Assembly (NCBI GenBank): GCA_964570685.1
Contig: CAZMZC010000022.1
Coordinates: 1-48,608, forward strand
Direction of reading: 5' to 3'
DNA length: 48,608 bases
DNA from: UBA1189 sp964570685
GTDB lineage: Bacteria; Bacteroidota; Bacteroidia; Bacteroidales; Bacteroidaceae
Positions 23,435 to 32,510 of this stretch are shown piece after piece. The position numbers were made by a program, and so were the translations under genes. The notes beneath the pieces were generated by a model. That model was not told the DNA's origin, made no database searches, and worked only from the letters and a program-made list of their open reading frames with translations. Position 1 is the first letter of the stretch; each line of letters begins with the position of its first letter.

Positions 23435-23617
23435 ATGGACAAAGACTCTACTCTATTCTCTACTTCTGAGTTCGCAGCGTTGGTTCGCAAAGCGGTAAAG
23501 CAGGAAAGGACGCGTCAGCCTAAAGAATCGATTGTGGTGCTCTTGAAGGACTTTGCGTACAATTATCGGGCTAATGCTACTATGCCCGAGGGCTTGCAGG
23601 GATATATGCTCAGTTGA
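23435..23617 (+). CDS. Small conserved-looking protein of unknown function
   Basis: A 60-residue basic protein read from the ATG at 23435; an in-frame ATG at 23354 would add 27 residues, but that stretch is low-complexity and lies directly after the terminator. Recognisable text is STSEFAALVRKAVKQERTRQPKESIVVLLKDFAYNYRA, which looks like a folded helical protein rather than noise. I do not recognise a family with certainty. No signal peptide, no membrane segment. Confidence 0.55.
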   Translation: MDKDSTLFSTSEFAALVRKAVKQERTRQPKESIVVLLKDFAYNYRANATMPEGLQGYMLS

Positions 23618-23683
23618 TGTGGCTGTAAAATCTGCCTTGAGATAAATAACACTGTTTTGCTTGCTTAATCCATACTATTTGCC

Positions 23684-23691
23684 TACTTTTG
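23684..23691 (+). promoter_or_regulatory. -7 element upstream of rpe
   Basis: TACTTTTG matches TAnnTTTG, 60 bp before the rpe ATG. The candidate -33 (TTGC, 23661-23664) is only a partial match at 19-bp spacing. Confidence 0.4.
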
Positions 23692-23751
23692 TCGGCGAAT
23701 AGCTGTGGTAGTAACCATAAGTTATATGTTTGTTGCTATTAGTATAGGAAT

Positions 23752-24402
23752 ATGAAGCCGATGATTGCCCCTTCATTGCTGGCCGCCGATTTCTCGAATC
23801 TGGCTCGCGATATTGATATGATTAACCGTAGTGAAGCCGATTGGCTGCACTTGGATGTGATGGACGGTGTGTTTGTGCCTAACATCTCATTTGGATTTCC
23901 TGTGTTGGAGCATGTGGCACGCTTGTGTGAGAAACCGCTTGATGTGCATTTGATGATTGTACAACCCGAAAAGTTCATACGCGAGGTAAAGGCACTGGGG
24001 GCTATGATGATGAATGTGCATTACGAAGCCTGTACGCATCTGAACCGAGTAATCTATGAGATACACGAGGCTGGGATGAAGGCTGGTGTGACGCTCAATC
24101 CCTCAACTCCAGTGAGTATGCTCGTCGATGTGATACGCGATGTGGATATGGTGCTGCTGATGACGGTGAATCCAGGGTTTGGTGGTCAGAAGTTCATCGA
24201 ACATTCTATCGATAAGGTGCGTCAGCTACGTAAGCTTATTGACGAAACAGGTTCGCAGGCTCTCATTGAAGTGGATGGTGGAGTCAATATGGACACTGGA
24301 CGTCGGTTGGTGGAGGTAGGTGCCGACGTGCTGGTTGCCGGTAGCACCGTGTTTAAGGCTCCTGATCAGATAGCAATGATACACGAACTGAAAAGTTTGT
24401 AG
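23752..24402 (+). CDS. rpe: Ribulose-phosphate 3-epimerase
   Basis: A 216-residue TIM-barrel enzyme interconverting ribulose 5-phosphate and xylulose 5-phosphate in the pentose phosphate pathway. Metal-binding and catalytic residues are H33 and D35 in LHLDVMDGVFVPN, H66 in VHLMI, and D175 in IEVDGGVN. The phosphate-binding segments MTVNPGFGGQKFI and GADVLVAGSTVF are intact. The length is normal for the family. comEC begins 25 bp downstream. Confidence 0.97.
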   Translation: MKPMIAPSLLAADFSNLARDIDMINRSEADWLHLDVMDGVFVPNISFGFPVLEHVARLCEKPLDVHLMIVQPEKFIREVKALGAMMMNVHYEACTHLNRVIYEIHEAGMKAGVTLNPSTPVSMLVDVIRDVDMVLLMTVNPGFGGQKFIEHSIDKVRQLRKLIDETGSQALIEVDGGVNMDTGRRLVEVGADVLVAGSTVFKAPDQIAMIHELKSL

Positions 24403-24427
24403 TTTTCTTCTTGATAATTGTATAGCC

Positions 24428-26023
24428 GTGGCAATAGGTGACTCCATACAGCGATATCCTTTGCTGCGGCTTTTTGTTCCTTATGCTTGCGGCATTGCTT
24501 TGGGCGATGTTCTATATCCGTACATTCCTATACTCACGAGTGTTGCAATAGCAGCCTGCTTGGCGGTTGTGATTGCAATGTCGTGTATATATAGGTCTCG
24601 TCAGGCATCTTGGCGTATGGTATATGGTGTGTTGGCTTCGGGCTTGTTCTTGTTGCTGGGTGTCGGGTGCTATTCGTTGTCGCGTGACAATATCTCGTAT
24701 GAGTGGCCTTCTGAAGAACGTGTGTATGAGGCTCGCGTGGTAGACTCTCCTCGTAAACGTGCCCGAAGTTCGCTATGTGTGGTGCAGGTGAGTGCAATGG
24801 CTGATTCGGCAGGATGGACCTCCGTGCGGCGCAAGGTGTTTGTGTATATGGAGCCTACGGAAGCTGTCGATTCTTTGTTGCCGGGTGATGTGATATGCTT
24901 TAGTGGTAAGGTGCGTGAGCCACGAAACTTTACTGCTGACCTCAACTTTGACTATGCACGTTATGTGACAATGCAAGGCGCTTCGGGTACCGTATATCTA
25001 CCATCTTCGCAATGGGCGAGAGTAGGGGAGGGAGAGCTTACTCTCCGAGAGCGTTTTTTGCGACTTCGCCTGCATCTGCAGGATCATTATCTGCATTCTG
25101 CATTTAGTGATGATGCGTTGGGAGTACTGGCGGCACTGACCTTGGGTGACAAACGCTCACTCAGCGAAGAAACCCGTGCTGCCTATACCGATGCCGGGGC
25201 GGCTCATGTCTTGGCCTTGTCGGGATTGCATGTAGGTGTTATCTATGCCATGTTGGCCTTTATGATGCGTGGTGTGGTGCGGCGGCGTAGTATGCGCTGG
25301 TTGCGTGAGTCACTTATCATCGTGGTGCTATGGGCTTTTGCGCTTATGGTAGGTATGTCGGCATCGGTGGTGCGTGCAGTCTTTATGTGTACGCTCTATA
25401 TTTTAGCTCGTTGGATTAGCCGTGACAGTTCCTCCATCAGCGTCTTGTCACTGGCTGCTTTCGTGATGCTTCTTGCGCATCCTCTTTATCTGTTCGATGT
25501 CAGTTTTCAGCTCTCTTTTATGGCGATGGTCGCCATTCTTTGGCTCGACCCTTATGTGGAGGCCTTCTTGCGTAGCAAACGATTGCCATGGCTGCTGGCA
25601 TATCCTATAGGAATCATGGGTATGTCTTTGGTGGCACAGTTGGGTACCTTCCCTCTGTCATTGTATCATTTTGGTACCTTTCCCACCTATTTCCTGCTCA
25701 CTAATCTTGTGGTGATACCCTATCTGAACATCGTGCTGCTGCTTACCGTAGTATGGTGGGCACTTGTGTTGATGGGGCTGCCTCTATCTACTCAGCTCGG
25801 ACTGTTGCTGCAACATCTCACTCAGTGGATGAACGACGGTCTGGCTCATATCAGTAAATGGCCTCATGCCGTACTGCACATTACGGAATATAGTGCTATG
25901 GCTACCCTGTTTACTTATCTGCTGATATTGTTTCTCGCCCTGTATCTCACAAAGAAGTGGCCGCATGGCCTGGTGTTGACTTTGGCCTCATTGCTGGGAC
26001 TGCTGCTTACATATCTGTTTTGA
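24428..26023 (+). CDS. comEC: ComEC/Rec2 family DNA-uptake channel protein
   Basis: A 531-residue polytopic inner-membrane protein. An N-terminal DUF4131-like part (membrane segments to about residue 95, then the soluble OB-like part YEARVVDSPRKRAR...GDVICFSGKVREPRNF) is followed by the competence domain with AAHVLALSGLHVGVIYAMLAF and many membrane helices. The start appears to be GTG. There is no C-terminal metallo-beta-lactamase domain, as is usual for the shorter forms. The family carries single-stranded DNA across the inner membrane in natural transformation. It is 25 bp after rpe and probably co-transcribed. Confidence 0.88.
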   Translation: MAIGDSIQRYPLLRLFVPYACGIALGDVLYPYIPILTSVAIAACLAVVIAMSCIYRSRQASWRMVYGVLASGLFLLLGVGCYSLSRDNISYEWPSEERVYEARVVDSPRKRARSSLCVVQVSAMADSAGWTSVRRKVFVYMEPTEAVDSLLPGDVICFSGKVREPRNFTADLNFDYARYVTMQGASGTVYLPSSQWARVGEGELTLRERFLRLRLHLQDHYLHSAFSDDALGVLAALTLGDKRSLSEETRAAYTDAGAAHVLALSGLHVGVIYAMLAFMMRGVVRRRSMRWLRESLIIVVLWAFALMVGMSASVVRAVFMCTLYILARWISRDSSSISVLSLAAFVMLLAHPLYLFDVSFQLSFMAMVAILWLDPYVEAFLRSKRLPWLLAYPIGIMGMSLVAQLGTFPLSLYHFGTFPTYFLLTNLVVIPYLNIVLLLTVVWWALVLMGLPLSTQLGLLLQHLTQWMNDGLAHISKWPHAVLHITEYSAMATLFTYLLILFLALYLTKKWPHGLVLTLASLLGLLLTYLF

Positions 26024-26075
26024 GCCAGGGTCTCATTGCCTCAGGAGCCCCCGTATCTATATTTTCTGCATCTGT

Positions 26076-26106
26076 TTTGTGGAGCAAACTTTTTTCCTTA
26101 CTTTTG
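26076..26106 (+). promoter_or_regulatory. Promoter of rfbC
   Basis: TTTG (26076-26079), 19 bp, TACTTTTG (26099-26106): a good consensus fit, ending 26 bp before the rfbC ATG. Confidence 0.7.
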
Positions 26107-26132
26107 CACTATCATATAAAAAGGTATAGTCT

Positions 26133-26681
26133 ATGGAATATATATCGACCGCTATCGAAGGTGTCTACTTGATTAAGCCACGTGTTTTCAATGATGCGCG
26201 TGGCTACTTTATGGAAGCATTCAAGCAGGAGGAGTTCGATGCCAATGTCTATCCTGTCAAGTTCGTACAGGACAATGAATCGATGTCATCGTATGGTGTA
26301 TTGCGCGGATTACACTATCAACGAAGCGAGTGGAGCCAGGCCAAGTTGGTACGTGTCATCAAAGGACGCGTGCTCGATGTGGCCGTAGATATGCGCCGTT
26401 CGTCTCCTACTTTCGGCAAGTATGTGATGGCCGAGTTGAGCGATGAGAACAAGATGCAGTTTTTCATCCCCCGCGGCTTTGCCCATGGTTTCCTCGTGCT
26501 GAGCGATGAGGCGGTGTTTACCTATAAGGTCGACAATGTGTACACCCCACAAGCTGAGGCGTCGGTGCTCTTCTCTGATGAGCAGATTGGTATCGAGTGG
26601 CCTATTGATGCTAAGGATATGATACTCTCGCCCAAGGATTTGGCGGCAGTGCCGTTCTGCGAGGCCGAGTGTTTTGATTGA
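26133..26681 (+). CDS. rfbC: dTDP-4-dehydrorhamnose 3,5-epimerase
   Basis: A 182-residue cupin-fold epimerase of the dTDP-L-rhamnose pathway for surface polysaccharides. Landmarks are DARGYFMEAF, QDNESMSSYGVLRGLHYQ with the catalytic His (H61), K71, VIKGRVLDVAVDMRRSSPTFGKY, and the FIPRGFAHGFLVLSDEAVFTYK segment with the catalytic Tyr (Y131). It stands alone with its own promoter; rfbA, rfbB and rfbD are not in the window. The gene ends 26 bp from the end of the convergent regulator gene. Confidence 0.95.
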   Translation: MEYISTAIEGVYLIKPRVFNDARGYFMEAFKQEEFDANVYPVKFVQDNESMSSYGVLRGLHYQRSEWSQAKLVRVIKGRVLDVAVDMRRSSPTFGKYVMAELSDENKMQFFIPRGFAHGFLVLSDEAVFTYKVDNVYTPQAEASVLFSDEQIGIEWPIDAKDMILSPKDLAAVPFCEAECFD

Positions 26682-26707
26682 TGGCTTAGTTTTTGGAGTT
26701 TAGGGTG

Positions 26708-29700
26708 TCAACTCTCTTGGGCTGACTTGGCATATTCACTTGGTGTCATTCCTGTAGCTTTCTTAAAAACTTCGCGGAAGTACTTGTGATCGGCAAATCC
26801 CACTTGGTCGGTCACCTCGCTTATTGTTAGTCGGTGCTCGCGCAGCAGTTTCTTGGCCCTGTTGATACGGTACTCACGGATAAGGTCCGATGGGGTATTT
26901 CCTGTAAGCCCCTTTATCTTGTTATATAATGTGGTGCGGCTGATGCGAAGCTCGTAGGCAAGCGTGTCGACTGTAAATTCGGGATTGTCCAGATGGGTGT
27001 TTATGATATCCTTCATCTCTACCATCAGCTTGAGGTCGAGTTCTGAGGTGTTTTCGGCAATGTTTTCGGTGAGGTTGTCCAGCGAGGCCATGCGTTCCTT
27101 GAGCTGCCTGCGGCTTTCCACGAGGTTGCGCAAGGTGAGCTGCAGTATCTTCATGTCAAACGGCTTGGTCACATAGGCATCGGCCTTGACTGCCAGCCCG
27201 TTGACAATACTCTGCTGGTCTGACAGGGCCGATATCAGCACCACGGCAATGTGCGAAGTGTCGATATTGCTCTTGATAGATACGCAGAGGTCATCGCCAC
27301 GCATCTCGGGCATCATTACATCGGTGAGCACGATGAGGGGCTGTATATAGTGCAGCTTCGACAGGGCCTCCTTGCCATTGGTTGCCGTGTATACCCTGTA
27401 TTCCTGGCCGAATATCCGGGCGAGGTAGGCCAACAATTCCGGATTGTCCTCTACGATGAGCAGACGGGTGCGGTTGTCGGTGTTGTCGGCCTGGTCGGTG
27501 CCAGCCTTGTTATCTATTACCGATTGCACATTCTCTTCCTCTGGATGTTCAATGAATAGGGTGGTATGTGGGTCGTAGTGTTCTTTGCCCATAGGGAATC
27601 TGACGTGGAAGTCGCTGCCTTGGCTCTGTTTGCTGTTGACTTCGATTTTTCCTTTCATCGCCTTCACATATCGCCCTATCGAAAATAGTCCTAAGCCGCT
27701 ACCCAGTATTCGGGCATTCACGGCATTGGTGCCACGGAATATTTGCTTGAACAGTTGACTCTGTTCATCCTCGGGTATGCCTATCCCTTTGTCTACCACG
27801 TGGAAGCCCCAGTTTTTTCCGTCTTCGTAGAGGCTGAATGTGATGGTGCCGTTCTCTTCGCTGTACTTGATGGCATTGGAGACAAGGTTCTGTATGATGG
27901 AGTTCAGCTTGCGCACATCCACCCATATCTCGAACTCATTATCCGAATGTATATACTCTATCTGCTGATTCCTGGTTTGCGCCAATACTCTCCATCTCTC
28001 TATCTGCTTGCTTATGTGCGATATGGCGTCGTGGCGCTCTATGCGCAACAGTCCCTTTTCTATGCTCTCTATCTCGTAGCGCATCACCTTATCGGTCATC
28101 TCGGCCAGCGTTTTGGTGTTTCGCAATGCCAACTCTATTGCTTCCCGGTCGTTGGCGCTTAGCGTGGTGCTCTCGCTCAGTTCTTCCAGGGGAGCCTTGA
28201 TTAGGGTGATGGGGGTGCGCAGGTCGTGGGCCGTGTTGGTGAAGAACCGCACCTTCTCGTCAGAGATATGCATGGCGGTAGATGACTTGCTATACTTGAT
28301 GATGAGGATAAGTGCCAATGCCAACATGCTGAGTTCGGCTAGGAGTCCGAGGTATGAGAAGTAGAACGGAGGACTGATGGTGATGGCCAAGCTTTGCTCG
28401 TCGAGCAGTTTGCCCGACTCTTTTGACGTGGAGCGTATGGTCAAGGCATACTTGCCGGCTTTCAGCTCGTTCAAGGTGATGAAGTTGTCCTCATTGAGCT
28501 CATGCCACTGCGCCTTCTTCAGGTTGCCGTCGGTAGTCCAGGTAATCTGGCAGTCCGATGGGTATATGTGGTTGATGTTCTTGACCTTTATGGCGGCGTT
28601 TCGCTGACTATTTGACAGTCTCAGATGCTGGGTGTTGTTGATGGCTTCGGTGAGTGGCGAGCCTTCGTCGCCCGGATTCACGCGCGTGTTTCCTATATAT
28701 AGGTCGGCCAATATGAGGTTCGATTTGTATATATGGGGCAGGTTGGCTTTCTCGTGTATCTCGATGACACCGAAGTCACCTCCAAACATGATGGTATTCC
28801 TATGGGTCAGTATTCCTGAGCGTATGCTGAAGTTCATGCCCTCCAATCCCTGGTCGTTGGTCCAGGTGGTAATCCTTTTCGTGTTCTTGTTGAAGCGCAC
28901 GATGCCGCCGTCCGAACTGATGTAGAGCGATTCGTTGTTGGCTTTCACAATACATTTCATGCAGTTGTTGTTGAGGGCACTGTTGCTCTTGTTGTATTGG
29001 TAGTAGTAATTTTGCTCCTCGTTGTATACGATGAGTCCGTGGTGATGCGTACCTATATATATAGTGCCGTCGTTGTCCTGAAAGAGTGTGTTCACCTTGA
29101 ACCGTTCCAGGGGCAGTTCTATGCGGCGCTCCTCGTGGCTTCGCTTGTCAAAGATGTAGAGTCCGTCCTTGGTCCCTATCCAGAGGTTGTCTTCATCCTT
29201 TCGGGTGATGTGGGTGATGCCGCCAAACACCTCGGCGTAGTTGAGCCGTATGTTGCCATTCTGGTAGCTGATGTTGAAGAGCTGGTTCTCGCCTCCCATC
29301 CATACGCTGCCGTCCGAGGTGTCGAGGTACATCGTCTGGATATACTTCTCCGGCGCCATGGAGGTAGGCTTCACGAATCGGGCCTTGCGGGTAGCCTTGT
29401 CTATGATATAGATTCCCGAGGCATATCCGCCGGCGAGAATGGTGCCGGGGGCCACTTCGCATATCGTGAGGAAGTAGTGGTTGGGGTTGGGCGACTCGTC
29501 TGCCATAGAGAGCATCGTATGCCACTGGCCGGTAGCCGTGTGGTACAGGCTGATACCGTTGTCTGTGGCATACCACAGGTCGTGCTGGCTATCCTCCATG
29601 ATGCAGTAGATGCCATTGTTGATGAGCGTGTTGTTGCTCTGGATAGAGCGGCGTATCCAGTTGAACTTCGGATAGCTTTCATTGCATATTGTCAGTCCCT

Positions 29701-30718
29701 TGGGGAATGAGCACATCCATAGCTGCCCATCCATATCTATGCATATGTCAGAGACGTTGTCGGTGTTCATGCGGTAATCTGTGGAAAAGTCGGCCTGTAG
29801 GTATGGCAATGGCACGCAGTCGCTCATGCTCATCTGATATACACAGGCTGCATTGGTCGAGAATATCACCTCGTCGCCCTGGTTGGTAGCCAGTATTTTG
29901 GTGACACGCACGTCGGGCAACACATCCTTATGGTGAATCGCCACACCCGCATCCTCCTTGTAGGCCATTATGCCGGCATCTTCCGTGCCGATGAGCAGTG
30001 TGTGGTACTTGTCGTTATAGTACAGGGTGTTGACGTTTATCTTGCTTTCTTGCAGGGCCGGTATCTGCTCCAATACCACTTCGTCTCCCTTGATATGCCC
30101 CACGAAGACGTTCTGCTTGGTACCGATATACAAGGTGGCCGAATCTCTGGACGTGGCGGCCGAGTAGCTGGAGTCAAAACTGCTGGAATGGATGCTTAGC
30201 GGTGTCCCCGTATGTGTGCGCACATTGTAGCGGAATGCCTCGTCGCCCACAAATATCCATATATTGCCATGGGGGTCGATGGGCGATACGGCACACTCCG
30301 AGATGTCGGCCTTGCTGGCACTGATTTGTGGCGAATACATCACCTCGAACCGGTTGCCTCTGTTGTCATAGCGCACCACACGCCCAAGCCCTGTCACCAG
30401 CCAGAGGTTGTCTTTCACAGGGTCGTAGATAAACTTGCAGGTAGAATACTCGGTAAACTTCTGGCCGGCCATCTTGATGGTATAGTGCGATATGTTGCTG
30501 CCGTCGTAGCGGTCGATGCCATTCTCGGTAAGGAACCACATGAACCCGCCGTTCGATTGCTCCACGGCATACACGTCGCGCGAGCTCAACCCATCTTCCA
30601 GCCTCACATATTTGTATATCTGTCCGTAGCCGAGGCTGCATATCCACAGCATCATCAGCACTGCCAGCCTCCTTGCGCGTTTCATAGATACTCTTTCCAT
30701 CATTGCCTTGTTTTTCAT
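26708..30718 (-). CDS. Hybrid two-component system regulator (HTCS)
   Basis: A 1336-residue one-protein sensor and regulator. Order: N-terminal signal sequence (about 12-33), a periplasmic sensor of beta-propeller repeats (about 35-680, GLSSRDVYA, ENGIDRYDGS, DNGISLYHT, KDGLYIFDK), a Y_Y_Y-type domain, a membrane helix (about 785-806), a histidine kinase (phospho-acceptor H831 in TAHDLRTPI, N-box near 944, DKGIGIP near 976, GSGLGL near 1006), a receiver domain (about 1084-1200, phospho-acceptor D1133, K1185) and an AraC-type DNA-binding domain (1233-1333). Such regulators sense oligosaccharides in the periplasm and activate polysaccharide-use genes. No SusC/SusD pair is adjacent, so its target is not evident here. 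All catalytic residues are intact. Confidence 0.95.
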   Translation of the reverse strand: MKNKAMMERVSMKRARRLAVLMMLWICSLGYGQIYKYVRLEDGLSSRDVYAVEQSNGGFMWFLTENGIDRYDGSNISHYTIKMAGQKFTEYSTCKFIYDPVKDNLWLVTGLGRVVRYDNRGNRFEVMYSPQISASKADISECAVSPIDPHGNIWIFVGDEAFRYNVRTHTGTPLSIHSSSFDSSYSAATSRDSATLYIGTKQNVFVGHIKGDEVVLEQIPALQESKINVNTLYYNDKYHTLLIGTEDAGIMAYKEDAGVAIHHKDVLPDVRVTKILATNQGDEVIFSTNAACVYQMSMSDCVPLPYLQADFSTDYRMNTDNVSDICIDMDGQLWMCSFPKGLTICNESYPKFNWIRRSIQSNNTLINNGIYCIMEDSQHDLWYATDNGISLYHTATGQWHTMLSMADESPNPNHYFLTICEVAPGTILAGGYASGIYIIDKATRKARFVKPTSMAPEKYIQTMYLDTSDGSVWMGGENQLFNISYQNGNIRLNYAEVFGGITHITRKDEDNLWIGTKDGLYIFDKRSHEERRIELPLERFKVNTLFQDNDGTIYIGTHHHGLIVYNEEQNYYYQYNKSNSALNNNCMKCIVKANNESLYISSDGGIVRFNKNTKRITTWTNDQGLEGMNFSIRSGILTHRNTIMFGGDFGVIEIHEKANLPHIYKSNLILADLYIGNTRVNPGDEGSPLTEAINNTQHLRLSNSQRNAAIKVKNINHIYPSDCQITWTTDGNLKKAQWHELNEDNFITLNELKAGKYALTIRSTSKESGKLLDEQSLAITISPPFYFSYLGLLAELSMLALALILIIKYSKSSTAMHISDEKVRFFTNTAHDLRTPITLIKAPLEELSESTTLSANDREAIELALRNTKTLAEMTDKVMRYEIESIEKGLLRIERHDAISHISKQIERWRVLAQTRNQQIEYIHSDNEFEIWVDVRKLNSIIQNLVSNAIKYSEENGTITFSLYEDGKNWGFHVVDKGIGIPEDEQSQLFKQIFRGTNAVNARILGSGLGLFSIGRYVKAMKGKIEVNSKQSQGSDFHVRFPMGKEHYDPHTTLFIEHPEEENVQSVIDNKAGTDQADNTDNRTRLLIVEDNPELLAYLARIFGQEYRVYTATNGKEALSKLHYIQPLIVLTDVMMPEMRGDDLCVSIKSNIDTSHIAVVLISALSDQQSIVNGLAVKADAYVTKPFDMKILQLTLRNLVESRRQLKERMASLDNLTENIAENTSELDLKLMVEMKDIINTHLDNPEFTVDTLAYELRISRTTLYNKIKGLTGNTPSDLIREYRINRAKKLLREHRLTISEVTDQVGFADHKYFREVFKKATGMTPSEYAKSAQES

Positions 30719-30759
30719 ATTTCTATTGTAGCCAGCCCAGCCCGTGGACTTTCTATTCG

Positions 30760-30791
30760 CAAATTTATATAAAATCCTGACAACTCCTAAA
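30760..30791 (-). promoter_or_regulatory. Promoter-like sequence of the HTCS gene
   Basis: On the minus strand TTTA (30791-30788), 20 bp, TAAATTTG (30767-30760), a three-of-four -33 box with a full -7 match, 42 bp before the start codon. Confidence 0.5.
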
Positions 30792-30831
30792 CAATTCCCC
30801 CGAATAATTGTTCATTCCCCTTTGCAAGAAG

Positions 30832-31737
30832 TCAGTCGGCAAATGGCTCAAACATCTTGGTGCTTAGGTATTTTTCGGCACGGTCGGGGAATACCACCAC
30901 AATGTTTCCCCGCTCTATCTTCTGGGCCGTGCGCAGGGCGGCAATCATGGCCGCGCCACTGCTCATGCCGGCAAAGATACCCTCCTGGGCAATAATCTGC
31001 CGCGCCATCTCTATGGCCTCCTCGCTCTCTATCATCTCCTGTGTATCAATCAGCGAGGGGTTGTAGATTTCGGGCACTATAGCCTCCTCCATATTCTTCA
31101 GTCCTTGTATATAGTGTCCCTTTATAGGATGGGCACACACCACCTTGATGTCGGGCTTCATTGCACGCAAAAAGCGCGACACCCCCATAAGCGTGCCCGA
31201 TGTGCCTACGGCACACACCAGATAGTCAATCTTCCCGTCGGTCTGTTGCCAGATTTCTATGGCCGTCTTCTCATAGTGTGCCAGATAGTTGGCCGCATTG
31301 GCAAACTGGTCGGGCATGAAGTACTTCTCCGGATTCTCCGCTACCATCTGTCTGGCCCTACGGATGGCCCCGTCAGTACCCTCCTCGGCAGGGGTTAGTA
31401 TCACCTTTGCACCATACGAACGCAGTATCTTGCGCCGTTCCACCGATACGGCACTGCTCATCACTATCTCCACAGGGTATCCCTTCACGATGCCTGCGAT
31501 AGCCAGCCCTATACCCGTGTTTCCCGAGGTAGGCTCAATGATGGTAAGTCCCTTGCGGAGCAGCCCCGCCTGTTCGGCACTTTCTACCATGCGCAGGGCA
31601 ATGCGGTCCTTGATACTTCCTGTAGGGTTAAAGCCCTCCAGCTTGGCAAAGATGTTCACCCCTGGTTTTGTGCATAGCCTGCCTATGCGCACCATCGGTG
31701 TGTTGCCTATAGTCTCCAGTATATTATCCTTTATCAT
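30832..31737 (-). CDS. Cysteine synthase (O-acetylserine sulfhydrylase family)
   Basis: A 301-residue PLP enzyme of the CysK/CysM family, making cysteine from O-acetylserine and sulfide. The PLP Lys is K43 in NPTGSIKDR, the pyridoxal-phosphate loop is PTSGNTGIGLA, and VGTSGTLMGVSRFL binds the cofactor phosphate. The start MIKDNILETIGNTPMV is the normal family start; the open frame continues 35 codons upstream through a purine-rich leader of low complexity. CysK and CysM cannot be told apart with certainty. It is monocistronic with a consensus promoter. Confidence 0.94.
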   Translation of the reverse strand: MIKDNILETIGNTPMVRIGRLCTKPGVNIFAKLEGFNPTGSIKDRIALRMVESAEQAGLLRKGLTIIEPTSGNTGIGLAIAGIVKGYPVEIVMSSAVSVERRKILRSYGAKVILTPAEEGTDGAIRRARQMVAENPEKYFMPDQFANAANYLAHYEKTAIEIWQQTDGKIDYLVCAVGTSGTLMGVSRFLRAMKPDIKVVCAHPIKGHYIQGLKNMEEAIVPEIYNPSLIDTQEMIESEEAIEMARQIIAQEGIFAGMSSGAAMIAALRTAQKIERGNIVVVFPDRAEKYLSTKMFEPFAD

Positions 31738-31838
31738 AGCACATACATTATTATACAGTTTCTCGTAGCCTCTCTTCTCGTCGCTTCCCTTCCCCTCCTC
31801 TTTTCCTCTTCTCCTCACTAATCCTCTCTCTCTCTCTT

Positions 31839-31870
31839 GCAAAAGTAATGATTATCTGATAAACAGCAAA
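31839..31870 (-). promoter_or_regulatory. Promoter of the cysteine synthase gene
   Basis: On the minus strand TTTG (31870-31867), 19 bp, TACTTTTG (31847-31840): a full consensus match about 102 bp before the start codon. The leader between is almost all purines (AGAGAG and GAGGAG repeats). Confidence 0.75.
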
Positions 31871-32079
31871 GAAAACCTGTTTGTTTCTTGTGAGGGCAAA
31901 AGTCTTCTTTCTCATCGGCTACCCTCCGTCATTTTTGTGCATTCAGGTGAAAAAAGTTTATTTTTGGGGTGGCAGTGGCAGCCGTAGGTTATGGATTATG
32001 GGTGAGCGATTACTGGGGGGAGTATCGTTCACCACCCTTTACCCTCATAACCCAATAATCTACTATCAATGGCGCACGC

Positions 32080-32162
32080 CACCGCGGTGACATTTTCGCG
32101 CCACCGCGGTGGCGTCTTTCCGTCACCGCGGTGATACCTTCACGCCACCGCGGTGGCGTGAA
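32080..32162. repeat. Array of four CACCGCGGTG palindromes at exact 22-bp spacing
   Basis: The 10-bp palindrome CACCGCGGTG starts at 32080, 32102, 32124 and 32146, exactly 22 bp apart. The 12-bp spacers differ. Perfect symmetry extends to 16 bp in copy 2 (32099-32114), 12 bp in copy 3 (32123-32134) and 24 bp in copy 4 (32139-32162, left half TTCACGCCACCG). CCCTCATAACC occurs on both sides (32042-32052, 32181-32191). Confidence 0.9.
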
Positions 32163-32344
32163 CTTTTCCCAATTCCCAATCCCTCATAACCGCTCACCCG
32201 CTAACCACTAACCCGCAACGCTCCGCGCTGCCATGCCAGGTGTGAGTTTCTCTGATTTAATTCGTATTTTTGCCATGCCAATCAAGAATTTGCTTGGTTT
32301 TATTTGCAACACTAAGTTAAGTGAATTCTATGACATGGCAAAAT

Positions 32345-32369
32345 CCTGGGCAACTTAATGTTGCTCAGG
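32345..32369. repeat. Hairpin between the palindrome array and the helicase gene
   Basis: CCTGGGCAAC (32345-32354) pairs with GTTGCTCAGG (32360-32369) with one G-T, around a TTAAT loop. Function unclear; an A-rich stretch follows. Confidence 0.6.
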
Positions 32370-32497
32370 TACTTATAAAAAAACATTTATTAAAGTGTTG
32401 CGGAATTAAGGTTTTGCTAAAAATATTCTCGAATCATTCGTTGTAGCAAACAATGGTAACTTTTGGAGAAATCACTTGTTGTGTAAAAACAAATGAT

Positions 32498-32505
32498 TAT
32501 CTTTG
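32498..32505 (+). promoter_or_regulatory. Promoter -7 element of the helicase gene
   Basis: TATCTTTG matches TAnnTTTG; CTTG at 32475-32478 is a three-of-four -33 box at 19-bp spacing. The expected transcript start falls at about 32511-32513, so the leader before the helicase ATG is about 85 bases. Confidence 0.6.
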
Positions 32506-32510
32506 CATCT

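Noticed and set aside
26133..26681. Part of a surface-polysaccharide gene cluster
   Set aside because: Only rfbC is present; no glycosyltransferase, flippase or other rhamnose gene is in the window.
32080..32162. CRISPR-like array
   Set aside because: The repeated core is only 10 bp and palindromic, spacers are 12 bp, and there are only four units; no cas gene is present.
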